Below, piece after piece: positions 52,831-56,199 of a stretch of 64,000 bases of DNA. Position 1 is the stretch's first letter. Every line of letters starts with the position of its first letter. A program made the position numbers and the translations under genes. The notes below the pieces were generated by a model. That model worked only from the letters and a program-made list of their open reading frames with translations, had not been told where the DNA came from and searched no databases. The stretch is taken from assembly GCA_936432065.2 (NCBI GenBank), contig OW386285.2, positions 174,387,984 to 174,451,983 of the forward strand, read 5' to 3'. The stretch is from Rutpela maculata. Taxonomy: Eukaryota > Arthropoda > Insecta > Coleoptera > Cerambycidae.

Positions 52831-54802
52831 AGTCGGCTGACCGCCAGGAGCCAGCGCTTAACAATCCTCCTAAGGTTAAGGGCAGTTTGCATTAGACCTG
52901 ACATCATCTTATTATGCTTGCCTCTTATTGTAATTATTAGGTCATCGGCATAATCTTAGATATCTAGATATCAAATCCGCAGTTGCTTAGTTTCGTGAGA
53001 AAGCAACGACAACTAGAGACCATAGCAAGAGTGATAGAACCCCTTCCTGTGGGGGGGCAACCCTTGATGACAGTTACTGTCACCGAATTACTGGCAGTCG
53101 AACTGGTAAGTTTCTGTTCATTTACGATTGCAAATTAGGCATACCTAGCAGTGAAGCATCGAGCCTCGTTACTTAAAATTTTTTTGCGAATAATTTTTTA
53201 CAAAATTCGGAATCCGTTATAAACTGTTTATTAAAATGAATCTATACAGTTAAAAGAGTAATAATTTAATAAAATTTGTTAAACTGATCTAAATAATACA
53301 TAAATGCTTTTGGTCCATATTGAAAATGATTAGTATTTTAAAAATGATTACACAAAACACTAACAAATAATTTTCAAAAGTTTAAACAAAGTGTTTGAAT
53401 TTACTTCAATAATACATTCTGTAAAAAGAGTAAAATATCCAAGTGGATTAAAATTTGACTAATTTGACACTTTAAAATAATATTTGCGAGCTCTTTAAAT
53501 TTTAAAATAATTAATTATATTGGATGGATCCTACATAACTTTATTTTTCTTCAAGCGTATAACAATACTTACATTATATATTGCAACACGTCCTGGAGAA
53601 AGAGCCTATTTTTGTACTAATACAAATATTTTTCATTTTTTTCCTAGGACAAAAATGAAACAATGTACACTCCCGTGCAAAAGTAAGTAGGACAGTGACA
53701 GTAGAGGTGTAATATATATGTAATATAAATATATCTATCTGCTTTTCCACGCAGATAATTTACTAATTGCTGATTGTATTCAACCATCATTTATCCTTCG
53801 TCTTCCAGTTAAAGGCCCTCTTTTAATACTTGTACAGTAATAAATGCTGCCCTATTTAGTTTTGCACAGCAGTGTACCTATCATGCAACGAATTAAAAAT
53901 CCAAGTAGCTATTGACTTGTCAAAACTGTCAGTTTTAAATTTCACGTAGGATCGTTTTTCAAATTAAGCAAAAATGTCTGAAGAAATGCAGTGCACACCA
54001 CCTGAATTACTTGAAATTGCAAATTCATCAGTGGCAACATTAATTCCCTCGAAATCCAAAAAAATTTATGATAATGCATACGACAAATTTATAAAATGGG
54101 CCAAGGACAACAACGTACATATGTATTTGGAAAATGTGATGATAGCATATTTTACACATTTATCCAAAAAACTGAAAAGTTCAACTCTATGGGTGCAATA
54201 TTCAATGGTAAAATCTAAATTAAACATCGAACACAATGTAAAAAGTGGCAACTATTCTAAATTAATTTGCTTTTAAAAATTTTACCTACCTATGTTTAAT
54301 TTATAAATAAAGTGGTTAGTACTATGTTATGCTTAATTAATAAATAAAATGGTTAGTATTACGTATATTTTATTTTTTTGCCAAGATTGAACATATTTGA
54401 TATCATTTTTCGAAATTAAAGTCGCAATTTTTTATTTTGACGCTTGAAGAAAAAATAGCATTATGTCACTCGGAGTAGAAGGCACATTACATGTTTCGCC
54501 CAGTTGCTCAGCCTCGGCTGAGCAAACTTCTGGGCTCAACATAATAATGTTCGCCTTCTCTTCCTAGTAACATAATATATTATTTTATCAGTAAGGCATC
54601 TTTTTGTGTACATAAAAATAAAATAAAGCACTCGAAACAATATACTTACAATTATTTGTTCGTTGGCAAGAAAAACATTATTATTGTAATGTGGAGGTGA
54701 TAAAGGAGTAAATATAGTAAATTCTCCATTGGCAACAGGATTTACATGACCATGATCCAAATTAGAATCTGTAGAAGCAATAACTGGACTATCTCGAAAT
54801 TC
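13409..54802 (-). CDS. Lemur tyrosine kinase family gene (LMTK/AATK-like), partial, eight exons
   Basis: Minus-strand exons, in transcript order: 54,802-54,650; 40,442-40,388; 40,327-40,254; 37,194-36,979; 16,798-16,665; 16,594-16,247; 16,087-13,647; 13,596-13,409. All have AG/GT borders and all phases join, giving 1,203 codons without a stop. Order of domains: juxtamembrane segment, linker, glycine loop GKGWFGKV, N-lobe, catalytic loop HPDLATRNC, GDYGLA, SPESL, SNVWSFGVTVWEILECG, C-lobe end LMQLCWTSAESRPTV, then FDKRWELLKPN and a disordered tail of about 870 residues. LMTK proteins are membrane-anchored kinases of endosomes and neurites with just such a long tail. The family assignment rests on HxDLAxRNC, GDYGLA and the layout. 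The 5' exon(s) with membrane segment and the final 3' exon(s) were not found. Divergent: beta-3 lysine is Arg, and HRD is HPD. Confidence 0.85.
13647..16087 (-). CDS. LMTK-like exon 7 (end of kinase domain plus long acidic tail)
   Basis: A 2,441-bp exon, acceptor TTGCAG/GTATCG and donor GACG/GTATTG. The first ~30 codons close the kinase C-lobe (YRLMQLCWTSAESRPTVGQ, then INLILTDL). Next comes FDKRWELLKPN, a motif that follows the kinase domain in this family. The remaining ~760 residues are low-complexity Ser/Asn/Asp/Glu-rich (for example SSSDSSSRGSPT) and probably disordered. A KINF word (in FKSKINFDL) could be a PP1 RVxF-type docking site; this is only a pattern match. The one-exon tail is common in insect genes of this class. 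Confidence 0.85.
16247..16594 (-). CDS. LMTK-like exon 6 (catalytic loop, activation segment, C-lobe)
   Basis: A 348-bp exon, acceptor TTGTAG and donor TTT/GTAAGT. With the split codon it reads P-DLATRNCQLTSSLTLKLG and DYGLAVFKYPKDYY, then VPVRWCSPESL (APE motif as SPE), SNVWSFGVTVWEILECGEQP and SDDEVV. Catalytic Asp, Asn and the DYG Asp are all present. LMTKs have DYG for DFG and HSDLALRN for HRDLAARN, which is why this is placed in that family. The last codon is split TT/G. Confidence 0.9.
16665..16798 (-). CDS. LMTK-like exon 5 (hinge to catalytic loop)
   Basis: A 134-bp exon, acceptor TTTTAG and donor ACATCC/GTAAGT. It reads GDLKTYLKSNKENADKLL, then WCCQLSSALKHLHDNKVTH and the split codon CC/T (Pro). 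GDLK-YL after a cysteine-containing hinge is the LMTK signature. The next exon upstream lies 20 kb away at 36,979. Confidence 0.88.
17000..18239. other. Intron sequence without recognised features
   Basis: AT-rich non-coding DNA in the 20-kb intron. The open frame at 17,025-17,324 is hydrophobic, Asn/Ile/Tyr-rich noise of AT-rich DNA. Confidence 0.4.
18240..18536 (+). repeat. LINE-type 3' end with internal duplication and (TTTCTA)n tail
   Basis: Two tandem units of about 68 bp (sharing AGTGTGAAA, TTATTATCTGTT and CATTTTTATGTC) lie at 18,252-18,390. They are followed by ATCAATAAATT and about nine (ATTTCT) units at 18,484-18,536. AATAAA followed by a microsatellite is the usual 3' end of a 5'-truncated LINE. 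No coding part remains. Confidence 0.5.
18537..19139. other. No recognisable gene; one GC-richer patch
   Basis: 18,760-19,000 is richer in G+C than the rest of the intron (for example GCCGGCGTCAGGGC). No frame or motif was recognised. Confidence 0.35.
19140..20350. repeat. Diverged inverted-repeat element
   Basis: 19,490-19,560 (GCATATTCTTATCTACTATAG) is complementary to 20,225-20,290 (CTATAATAGATAAAAATATGC), and outer pieces near 19,420-19,500 match 20,270-20,340. The left arm (19,320-19,470, AAGACCTCCCAATTTTTTAAA) has a further copy at 37,340-37,470. No transposase. Boundaries are approximate. Confidence 0.45.
20428..21119 (+). repeat. Repeat A, copy 3
   Basis: Full length (692 bp), from TACTTCCACATCCAGTGG to GGGCAGCGG and a T-run, with all the family's internal blocks. 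It lies in the large kinase intron, transcribed from the other strand. Confidence 0.88.
21120..21512. other. No recognisable feature
   Basis: AT-rich spacer between two repeat A copies; the minus-strand frames overlap each other and show no motif. Confidence 0.35.
21513..21876 (+). repeat. Repeat A, copy 4 (internally deleted)
   Basis: 364 bp. The first 45 bases (TACTTCCACATCCAGTGG ... CGACAAAAATTGG) join directly to the TTTAGTAAATACAAGAG block, so about 230 bp of the left half is missing. The right end is complete (GGGCAGCGG). Confidence 0.8.
21899..22556 (-). repeat. Repeat A, copy 5
   Basis: A diverged reverse copy that faces copy 4 across 22 bases. Together they form an inverted repeat whose tips are GATTCCTTGGGCAGCGG and CCGCAGCCCAAGGAATC. 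Its outer end near 22,550 is degraded. Confidence 0.78.
22640..23106 (+). repeat. 30-bp minisatellite
   Basis: About 15 tandem units, regular 30-bp spacing from 22,772 on, of the type CACTGCGCATCCATACTACT followed by CGAGGTAACC. Units differ at a few positions (GAGGAAA/GAGGTAA). Since 30 bp is ten codons, frames stay open and show a ten-residue repeat (CASI-LEE); there is no sign that this is a gene. It lies between two reverse copies of repeat A. Confidence 0.85.
23107..23268. other. Short spacer
   Basis: Nothing recognised. Confidence 0.3.
23269..23886 (-). repeat. Repeat A, copy 6
   Basis: A diverged reverse copy, missing its terminal CCGCTGCCCAAGG end and starting at TTCCACATCCATG. The inner end (TACTTCCACTGGATGTG) carries a small duplication. 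Confidence 0.75.
23887..25021. other. Non-coding intron sequence
   Basis: 24,690-25,021 is probably the 3' flank of the protein fragment read on the minus strand from 25,297 (it contains the CCCTTCCTGTGCCGATGG block). Nothing was recognised in 23,887-24,690. Confidence 0.35.
25022..25297 (-). pseudogene. C-terminal fragment of an uncharacterised repetitive arthropod protein
   Basis: A 91-residue open reading: LISRFNTDSEILNHDPKTW, LKIVHDTIERSVKLLEGF and a polar helix (EKQIQYVLQYVQEHRK). I know this arrangement (W-x-DE-Y, L-x-VND-x-AER-V-L, Q-x-LQ-V-x-x-R) from the ends of repeated proteins of unknown function in arthropod genomes, probably carried by a transposon. The N-terminal part is absent here. 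A fragment of the other end of what seems the same family is at 34,732-35,215. Confidence 0.5.
25380..25827. other. GC-rich unclassified insert
   Basis: About 450 bases much richer in G+C than the flanks. It ends exactly at the (GATAA)n tail of the next LINE. It resembles the 5' UTR or body of another retroelement, but no motif was found. The plus-strand frame at 25,442-25,723 is Arg/Ser/Gly-rich with no recognisable fold. Confidence 0.35.
25828..28778 (-). pseudogene. CR1/Jockey-like LINE ORF2, nearly complete, 5'-truncated
   Basis: From 28,778 the minus strand reads the endonuclease from the 'EHWC' block on (GGVAIYALGK, VSGDFNVQF, LLSDHLGIH), missing the first catalytic Asn block. The RT is whole: HRPISVIPCLGKIYE, QFGFRKNLSTT, FLDLTKAFDCVSHQ, GVPQGSVLGPVLF, FADDANLTK, GVYIDHKLSWENH. 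A one-base loss near 26,550 shifts the frame; the tail continues (SYAILVWGHAGS), then a second shift near 26,280 (WGIKLYNALPQEI) to the stop at 26,109. The 3' UTR ends at a (TTATC)n tail (25,828-25,861). A recent but dead copy. Confidence 0.85.
28779..29239 (-). pseudogene. Possible 3' end of another LINE
   Basis: On the minus strand a weak C-terminal RT-like reading (YDVKYNVRLNCRDRLFSPSL, then RVSKLVTISRRFITNF after a shift) is followed by non-coding DNA and a tail (AATGAATAAATAAATT) at 28,780-28,805. The order coding, 3' UTR, short-repeat tail supports a LINE end, but similarity is judged by eye and weak. Confidence 0.35.
29240..29393 (+). pseudogene. THAP-like (C2CH) zinc-finger relic
   Basis: With one frameshift and one in-frame stop the plus strand reads YCVNNTTNSPEKLL, SNNKR, then KRNNE-x-FKATREGPS and SYCGDHFNVK. 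The pattern C-x(2-4)-NT-x(2)-SPEKLF ... W-x(2)-A ... C-x-DHF is that of THAP-type domains common in insect transposon-derived proteins. It is too short and damaged to be a gene. Confidence 0.4.
29394..30750. other. Non-coding intron sequence
   Basis: AT-rich, with no gene, repeat family or clear inverted repeat recognised. Confidence 0.4.
30751..31175 (-). pseudogene. Internally deleted LINE ORF2
   Basis: From 31,175 the minus strand reads a pre-RT segment (ETNINNDPRTFWKFINERRK), then jumps near 31,085 to the C-terminal tail (LNINTLEHRRLEANMCFLHK, IINGYIQCPELINL, FHHTNYGQNE) ending at 30,751. The whole RT core is missing, so this is a deletion derivative. Similar C-terminal wording occurs in the LINE at 48-52.8 kb (SLEKRRYNADVILVYKL, NNYIDCPDLL). 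Confidence 0.7.
31190..32107 (+). pseudogene. DUF4780-type ORF1 fragment of a retroelement
   Basis: A markedly GC-rich block. First a Ser/Pro/Arg-rich region (ending PKKPRRPDLTYR), then after a shift near 31,640 a folded part: KCFKVVVAAAGFPDVQLT, LPKFDGFHLKEQGVV, VSLAWLRTAVGDI, LPKYRKMVAMVPG and ATILMRFKRHNPEV. A second shift near 32,005 restores VRDAQVVEAKVLRLILSVDE up to the stop at 32,107. This order matches DUF4780, found in insect retroelement-linked proteins. Two frameshifts make it non-functional. Base composition differs sharply from the intron around it. Confidence 0.65.
32108..33411. other. Unassigned; possibly internal/3' region of an LTR element
   Basis: 32,430-32,900 has mixed composition and no clear frame. 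32,900-33,400 is T-rich. It ends at a purine tract (AGGTGGGGGAGA, 33,411-33,422) just before the LTR. Confidence 0.3.
33425..33863 (+). mobile_element. Long terminal repeat of an LTR retrotransposon
   Basis: The segment starts TGTCACGCAG and ends GGTCGTGACA, so its ends are inverted (TGTCACG/CGTGACA). A polypurine tract AGGTGGGGGAGA lies directly upstream, and TGGTGGGCATAAC, shaped like a primer binding site, starts 2 bases downstream. Both signals flank one LTR of about 440 bp. No gag or pol was recognised nearby. No target duplication was seen. Confidence 0.45.
33952..34666 (+). repeat. Repeat A, copy 7
   Basis: Full-length, 715 bp, with an expanded (CTGT)n/(CGGT) stretch, ending in GGGCAGCGG followed by an unusually long run of 18 T. 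Confidence 0.88.
34732..35215 (-). pseudogene. N-terminal fragment of the uncharacterised arthropod repeat protein
   Basis: The minus strand reads KRNEKALERKSKEFARQSTS and RQLTFLEDNLKESKSK, then with a shift and one stop LPTLAEACDRTGISDRSAA and IIVSAVVKSVSIVSD, ending KIRRARIKSRDNLRE at 34,732. Proteins with 'R-Q-P-S-R-x-L-x-FLE' followed by 'LP-x-LA-x-ACDRTG-SDRSAA' are repeated in arthropod genomes, with unknown function. Its C-terminus is missing; a fragment fitting it is at 25,022. Confidence 0.5.
35216..35689. other. No recognisable feature
   Basis: AT-rich sequence upstream of the pseudogene on the minus strand. Confidence 0.35.
35690..36440 (-). pseudogene. R1/Jockey-type reverse transcriptase fragment
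   Basis: On the minus strand from 36,433: IKVIFIPKPGRTNY, SLPKSYRPISLSSFLLK, then across frameshifts ATFESIGIVLQMRG, LKWRAVRINVG, GVLSPLVWVMVADSLLH, TIGYADDITILL and VDNWCTEHFLSVNPQKTELV. Motif order (fingers, palm GVLSP, YADD, thumb) is right, and the wording is that of type-1 (R1-like) insect elements. At least two shifts and truncation at both ends. Confidence 0.75.
36441..36978. other. Non-coding intron sequence
   Basis: AT-rich, just downstream of the kinase exon at 36,979. A CCGGTACCCCATCCGGGGAC phrase at 36,919 may be the end of a small repeat. Confidence 0.35.
36979..37194 (-). CDS. LMTK-like exon 4 (kinase N-lobe)
   Basis: A 216-bp exon, acceptor AACAG and donor CACAG/GTAAAT, phase 0 at both ends. 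It reads VVEGAAKDLQ, TPVVVRILEAAASRKE, FLNDAAIYR, THPNILFLIGRCLDTVPLLL and LLQEYCPQ. The VVV(K)-x-L-x-ASAS pattern of LMTKs is clear, but the position of the ATP-binding lysine is Arg (AGA). The helix-C acidic residue region reads FLND rather than FLEE. The hinge continues into GDLKTYL of exon 5. Confidence 0.9.
37317..37500 (+). repeat. Copy of the 19.3-kb repeat arm
   Basis: TTCGATTCAGCTTGAATAC, AAGACCTCCCAATTTATT and CGAGGATGGTGTTTTTGATC repeat the wording of 19,320-19,470, so a dispersed repeat is shared between two introns of the same gene. Confidence 0.65.
37576..37760. mobile_element. Tc1/mariner-type MITE
   Basis: 185 bp flanked by TA at both sides. Terminal inverted repeats of about 25 bp begin CTGTCGTGCGCAAAAAAAAT on the left and the reverse of CTGTCGTGAGCAAAAAAAAT on the right (3 mismatches). 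The TA target and mariner-like tips support the class. No coding. Confidence 0.75.
38409..38540. repeat. Small hairpin element
   Basis: TTTTATATAACAAGTGGC ... TTTTTTTTTTAC pairs with GTAAAAAAAAAACACATTTT ... AGTTATATAAAA, arms about 40 bp around a centre that holds GAGCTGAAGGCGAGTGC. Non-coding. Confidence 0.55.
38968..40035. mobile_element. DNA transposon remnant with short terminal inverted repeats
   Basis: The ends share AATGAGCAAGATGCAT (left) and the reverse of AATGAGCAAAATGCAT (right). Inside lies the beginning of a transposon ORF (39,465) after a stretch that may be its promoter/5' UTR. Most of the coding part is gone. Target duplication was not evident, so the borders are provisional. 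Confidence 0.4.
39465..39605 (+). pseudogene. N-terminus of an insect transposon protein (SWIM/YqaJ-type family)
   Basis: ATG at 39,465 reads MVKMTNSDFVQAQSDNLPKI, then DVFMMSNF and, after a shift, FGTDYISAEIGGG. This start ('SDFVQAQS-NLP-x-D-x-FM ... YISAEI') is one I know from repeated insect proteins with a SWIM zinc finger and a YqaJ-like nuclease. The rest is absent. Confidence 0.4.
40254..40327 (-). CDS. LMTK-like exon 3 (glycine loop)
   Basis: A 74-bp exon, acceptor TTTTAG and donor GGCAAG/GTAATT. It reads ESEKDFPRIKLKYIKEL and GKGWFGK, which with the next exon gives GxGxFGKVVEG, the ATP-binding loop. FPR followed by Y-x-KE-x-G-x-GWFGKV is characteristic of LMTKs. The first two bases complete an Asn codon from exon 2. 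Confidence 0.9.
40388..40442 (-). CDS. LMTK-like exon 2 (linker before the kinase domain)
   Basis: A 55-bp exon, acceptor TTCCAG and a perfect donor A/GTAAGT. It reads ARTSEDYVNGDFDVRSWF plus one base. It joins in phase to exon 3 and to the exon at 54.65 kb. Small size and lack of motifs make it less certain than the kinase exons. Confidence 0.75.
40600..40720 (-). repeat. Possible tRNA-derived SINE fragment
   Basis: On the minus strand the sequence contains a polymerase III B-box-like GGTTCGCTTCC (complement of 40,655-40,667) about 45 bases after GACTGCGGAGTTGTGAGG, an A-box-like stretch. tRNA-like order and spacing; no tail was defined. Confidence 0.35.
40820..40991 (-). repeat. Possible second tRNA-derived SINE
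   Basis: On the minus strand GGCACGGTAGCTAAGTCTG (A-box-like) is followed at tRNA spacing by CTGAGTTTGATCGTC (B-box-like). Similar head to many insect SINEs. Assignment by box pattern only. Confidence 0.35.
40992..41370. other. Spacer before the large foldback
   Basis: AT-rich, nothing recognised. AAGGA at 41,366-41,370 may be the foldback's target duplication. Confidence 0.3.
42731..43835. mobile_element. Palindromic insert inside the left foldback arm
   Basis: The ends are complementary over about 65 bp: ATATCTCAATGCAGCGGT on the left and the reverse (ACCGCTGCATTGAGATAT) on the right, including GGTGAATAAATGCTCCTA versus GGTGAACAAATGCTCCTA. The right arm of the foldback lacks it and shows the empty site (GATGCAGATGCAGACTAG as reverse complement), so it arrived after the arms formed. 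Confidence 0.7.
44355..44880. repeat. First palindrome in the foldback loop
   Basis: Arms of about 240 bp meet at 44,612. The inner tip is AAAAAAAGCTGGCGTTTTAC / GTAAAACGTCAGCTTTTTTT, then TAGCCTGTAACTTTTTTCGG and its complement, then the AATACGCCCAGAAAAC words. Two mirror-image short ORFs here (44,284-44,487 minus, 44,666-44,914 plus) arise from the inverted repeat. Confidence 0.8.
45020..45640. repeat. Second palindrome in the foldback loop
   Basis: Arms of about 300 bp meet at about 45,335. Inner parts include CGCCGAATGTGTTTATA / AAAACATTCGGCG and ACAACCGTATACACAAACAT / ATGTTTATGTATACGGTTGT. Non-coding. Confidence 0.78.
47332..48160 (+). other. Spacer and probable 5' UTR of the following LINE
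   Basis: No gene was recognised. Because a hAT-type MITE (48,161-48,784) sits directly before the LINE ORF1 start, the bases left of 48,153 should be that LINE's 5' UTR; its 5' limit is unknown. GTAGTAAA at 48,153-48,160 is the left target duplication. Confidence 0.4.
48161..48784. mobile_element. hAT-type MITE, near-perfect palindrome, 8-bp target duplication
   Basis: 624 bp from CAGTGGCGGCTGGTG to CACCAGCCGCCGCTG, flanked by GTAGTAAA at 48,153-48,160 and 48,785-48,792. Almost the whole element is one palindrome, with the turn near 48,470. An 8-bp duplication plus CAG-type tips is the hAT pattern. It has no transposase. Confidence 0.8.
48794..49869 (+). pseudogene. LINE ORF1 (zinc finger plus RRM-like)
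   Basis: The ATG at 48,794 is the probable native start (MANGQVVSSELSDNK). The N-terminus has a PHD/C1-like cysteine cluster (CAFCKSVAASGVKCSACN, then H and C), followed by a coiled-coil-like segment (LEERNTVICELRNVIKYQ). The frame ends at 49,222; a shift leads to a second part (YAQISASQVRTAVNNAL; MWLYIGKVKKDVNTEIV; VGLNYQYFGLINSTDFW) that resembles the RRM-like domain of insect LINE ORF1, with a stop at 49,869. ORF1 proteins bind the LINE RNA. One frameshift prevents function. Confidence 0.75.
49863..52687 (+). pseudogene. LINE ORF2 (endonuclease-reverse transcriptase), three inactivating changes
   Basis: Starts with the endonuclease block YYQNVNGLRTK, then IMETSLS, GGGVLVAVHKK. A stop (TAG) at 50,169 interrupts FEEL-LSINLGK, probably from a Trp codon. 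It continues VGDYNLPDITW, CDRHHPALN, then RT: GPGPDEIAAYFLK, NYRPITKISQIPKILE, FSKAFDKVDH, a frameshift at the T-run near 51,757, then GAHLAPLLFNLFIND, LYADDLKIVF, LGIYFDSKLNFHHH. A last shift near 52,545 leads to NNPINRMMCNCNKIN, stop at 52,687. The catalytic FSKAFD and YADD are intact. The CR1-like wording resembles the deleted copy at 30.75 kb. Confidence 0.88.
52688..52830 (+). repeat. LINE 3' UTR and (AAAT)n tail
   Basis: Short 3' UTR ending in about nine TAAA units (52,791-52,828), the tail of the LINE above. Confidence 0.8.
52834..53105 (-). pseudogene. R1-type RT fragment
   Basis: On the minus strand: VTVIKGCPPTGRG, LAMVSSCRCFLTKLSNCGFD, then after a shift DYADDLIITIRGKHNKMM and LNLRRIVKRW. 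This is the palm around YADD of an R1/Jockey-type element, similar in kind to 35,690-36,440. The (AAAT)n tail of the LINE lies exactly at its end. Confidence 0.7.
53106..53667. other. No recognisable feature
   Basis: AT-rich intron sequence. Confidence 0.4.
53668..53874. mobile_element. Tc1/mariner-type MITE
   Basis: 207 bp flanked by TA on both sides. Left tip CACTCCCGTGCAAAAGTAAG, right tip the reverse of CACTGCTGTGCAAAACTAAA, with about 28 bp inverted. No coding. Confidence 0.72.
53974..54276 (+). CDS. Orphan N-terminal domain of a tyrosine recombinase-like protein
   Basis: An intact 100-residue ORF: MSEEMQCTPPELLEIANSSV, LIPSKSKKIYDNAYDKFIKW, VMIAYFTHLSKKLKSSTLW and SMVKSKLNIEHNVKSG. 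This is the helical core-binding (SAM-like) half of Crypton/integrase-like proteins repeated in insects; the catalytic half with the R-H-R-Y residues is absent. AATAAA signals follow at 54,304 and 54,342. It could be a truncated transposon copy, a retroposed exon, or a small expressed gene; the sequence does not decide. A decayed relative is at 4,015. Confidence 0.5.
   Translation: MSEEMQCTPPELLEIANSSVATLIPSKSKKIYDNAYDKFIKWAKDNNVHMYLENVMIAYFTHLSKKLKSSTLWVQYSMVKSKLNIEHNVKSGNYSKLICF
54460..54585. repeat. Small palindromic element
   Basis: CATTATGTCACTCGGAGTAG and ATTACATGTTTCGCCCAG pair with GCCCAG.../CTAGTAACATAAT on the right, around the central GCTCAGCC-TC-GGCTGAGC hairpin. About 125 bp, non-coding, 65 bases from the kinase exon end. 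Confidence 0.55.
54650..54802 (-). CDS. LMTK-like exon 1 of those found (juxtamembrane region)
   Basis: A 153-bp exon (51 codons), acceptor TTTTAG and donor ATT/GTAAGT, phase 0 both ends, joining cleanly to ARTSEDY of exon 2. It reads EFRDSPVIASTDSN, then NGEFTIFTPLSPP and NNVFLANEQII. LMTKs have an 'EF...' segment after the membrane span and a hydrophobic 'VxxLPL' patch before the kinase domain, which this resembles. No membrane-spanning exon was found further upstream to 64,000, so the 5' end probably lies beyond the window. Confidence 0.65.
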
Positions 54803-55114
54803 CTAAAACAAAAGTGTACTTGGTAATCTGTGCACTTCTCCTAAGTAATAATTTAGGGTGACCAGGCTATATGAGAGAGGTGTCCGCTAATGTTACTGCA
54901 CCTGGGTGGAACATACATCGTAAACCCCAATAAGAAAATAAATGAAATACAAAAATGTGTATCTATTTTATACTCAGCTTTGGTAAGTTTTTAGTGTACC
55001 TTAACATTTTAAACTGGAGCCTACTGAGGCTCCCAATGGTCCTAAGTATAAACTATCCATAAAGCTTTATTTTACTTGTTAGAACCACTAAGAATTTTTA
55101 CAGAGGTTCCATAA

Positions 55115-55400
55115 CATGCATTTGACCGTGCGCTTGCCCGTGCAGAGTGACAAAGTTACTTCACTATTTCTTTGCAGGAATACCGTGGCTTTAACGATAA
55201 ATTTTGTTAGGACATTTTTTATTCAGAAACACGTGGTCTATCCAGCTATATTTTTTATTTTTCCCTACCCTGACTTAACTTTAATTTTGAAAAAATGGAT
55301 GAAAAAATTTTTTTTTCACTTTTTTTATGTTTTGCATCCAAGCGGAATGTAAACTTTTCAGGATATTATTCCATACACTTTCACAAACTCTTAAAAAAAA
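55115..55400. repeat. Left arm of a widely spaced inverted repeat
   Basis: CTGACTTAACTTTAATTTTG, AAAAAATGGATGAAAAAATT, GCATCCAAGCGGAATGTAAA and TACACTTTCACAAACTC are complementary to 62,925-63,105. The arms are 7.5 kb apart. The plus-strand frames here have no motif. Confidence 0.6.
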
Positions 55401-56013
55401 AATTATTCATTTTACAAATTTTTGGACATTTCACTATAAAATTTTCTGTCGTCTGGGCTACTGTGCTTTTTGTCACTAATGAAAGCAGTAGTTTAAATTT
55501 CGAATGGTGTGTGAAGTACAAAGGCACCAATCGTCAACCCAAATCACCAGAATTCACCAATTAGAAGCAAATACAAACATTCTCAGAGGGAGTTTAAGAA
55601 GTTTTTGGGATAAATACCAATATTAAAATAGTAAAAATGTATTTATTCCGTGTACGACCAAACAAAGTAGATATAAGACAAGTTAGATTAGACCAAACTC
55701 ATGAATTTAAATATATATTAAATTACAGATAAAACTAACCAAAATTATCAATATTCAGACACACTTGACACATTATAAAAATATCCATGCAGTAAAAGGT
55801 CTGTTAGATGTTTTTTAAAACATTTATTACTTCAGTTGGTATAGTAGTTTGTTGTAAAGCATAAAGTAATTCCGATATATCAAGTAGTGCACATCATCAC
55901 TAGTGATATTTTGACGTTATAAAGTATCAATTCAAAATTATATCAGCATGCAAATTCCGTATGCATATATGGAACACTTAAGTTGGTACTGTGGTACAAC
56001 TATGTTTTCTAGG
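55401..56013. other. No recognisable feature
   Basis: AT-rich non-coding sequence. Confidence 0.4.
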
Positions 56014-56199
56014 TACCGTGTGTGTAGTCGCGGGCTAGGCATGGGGAGTAAGAATTACAACATCGCGTGTGCCAGCTGGCTGAAATGAAATAACAGAGCT
56101 GGGATGCTCCACCGACGGACGAATTTACGGCTGCCGGTGTTGTCATATCTCTCGCGCTACGTGAATGTACATGCCTAATGGGAAATTACACGCACGGTA
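56014..56199. mobile_element. MITE with about 30-bp terminal inverted repeats and TA ends
   Basis: Left tip TACCGTGTGTGTAGT ... TAGGCATG, right tip CATGCCTA ... ATTACACGCACGGTA. 186 bp. Richer in G+C than its surroundings. TA flanks suggest a Tc1/mariner-like class. Confidence 0.6.
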
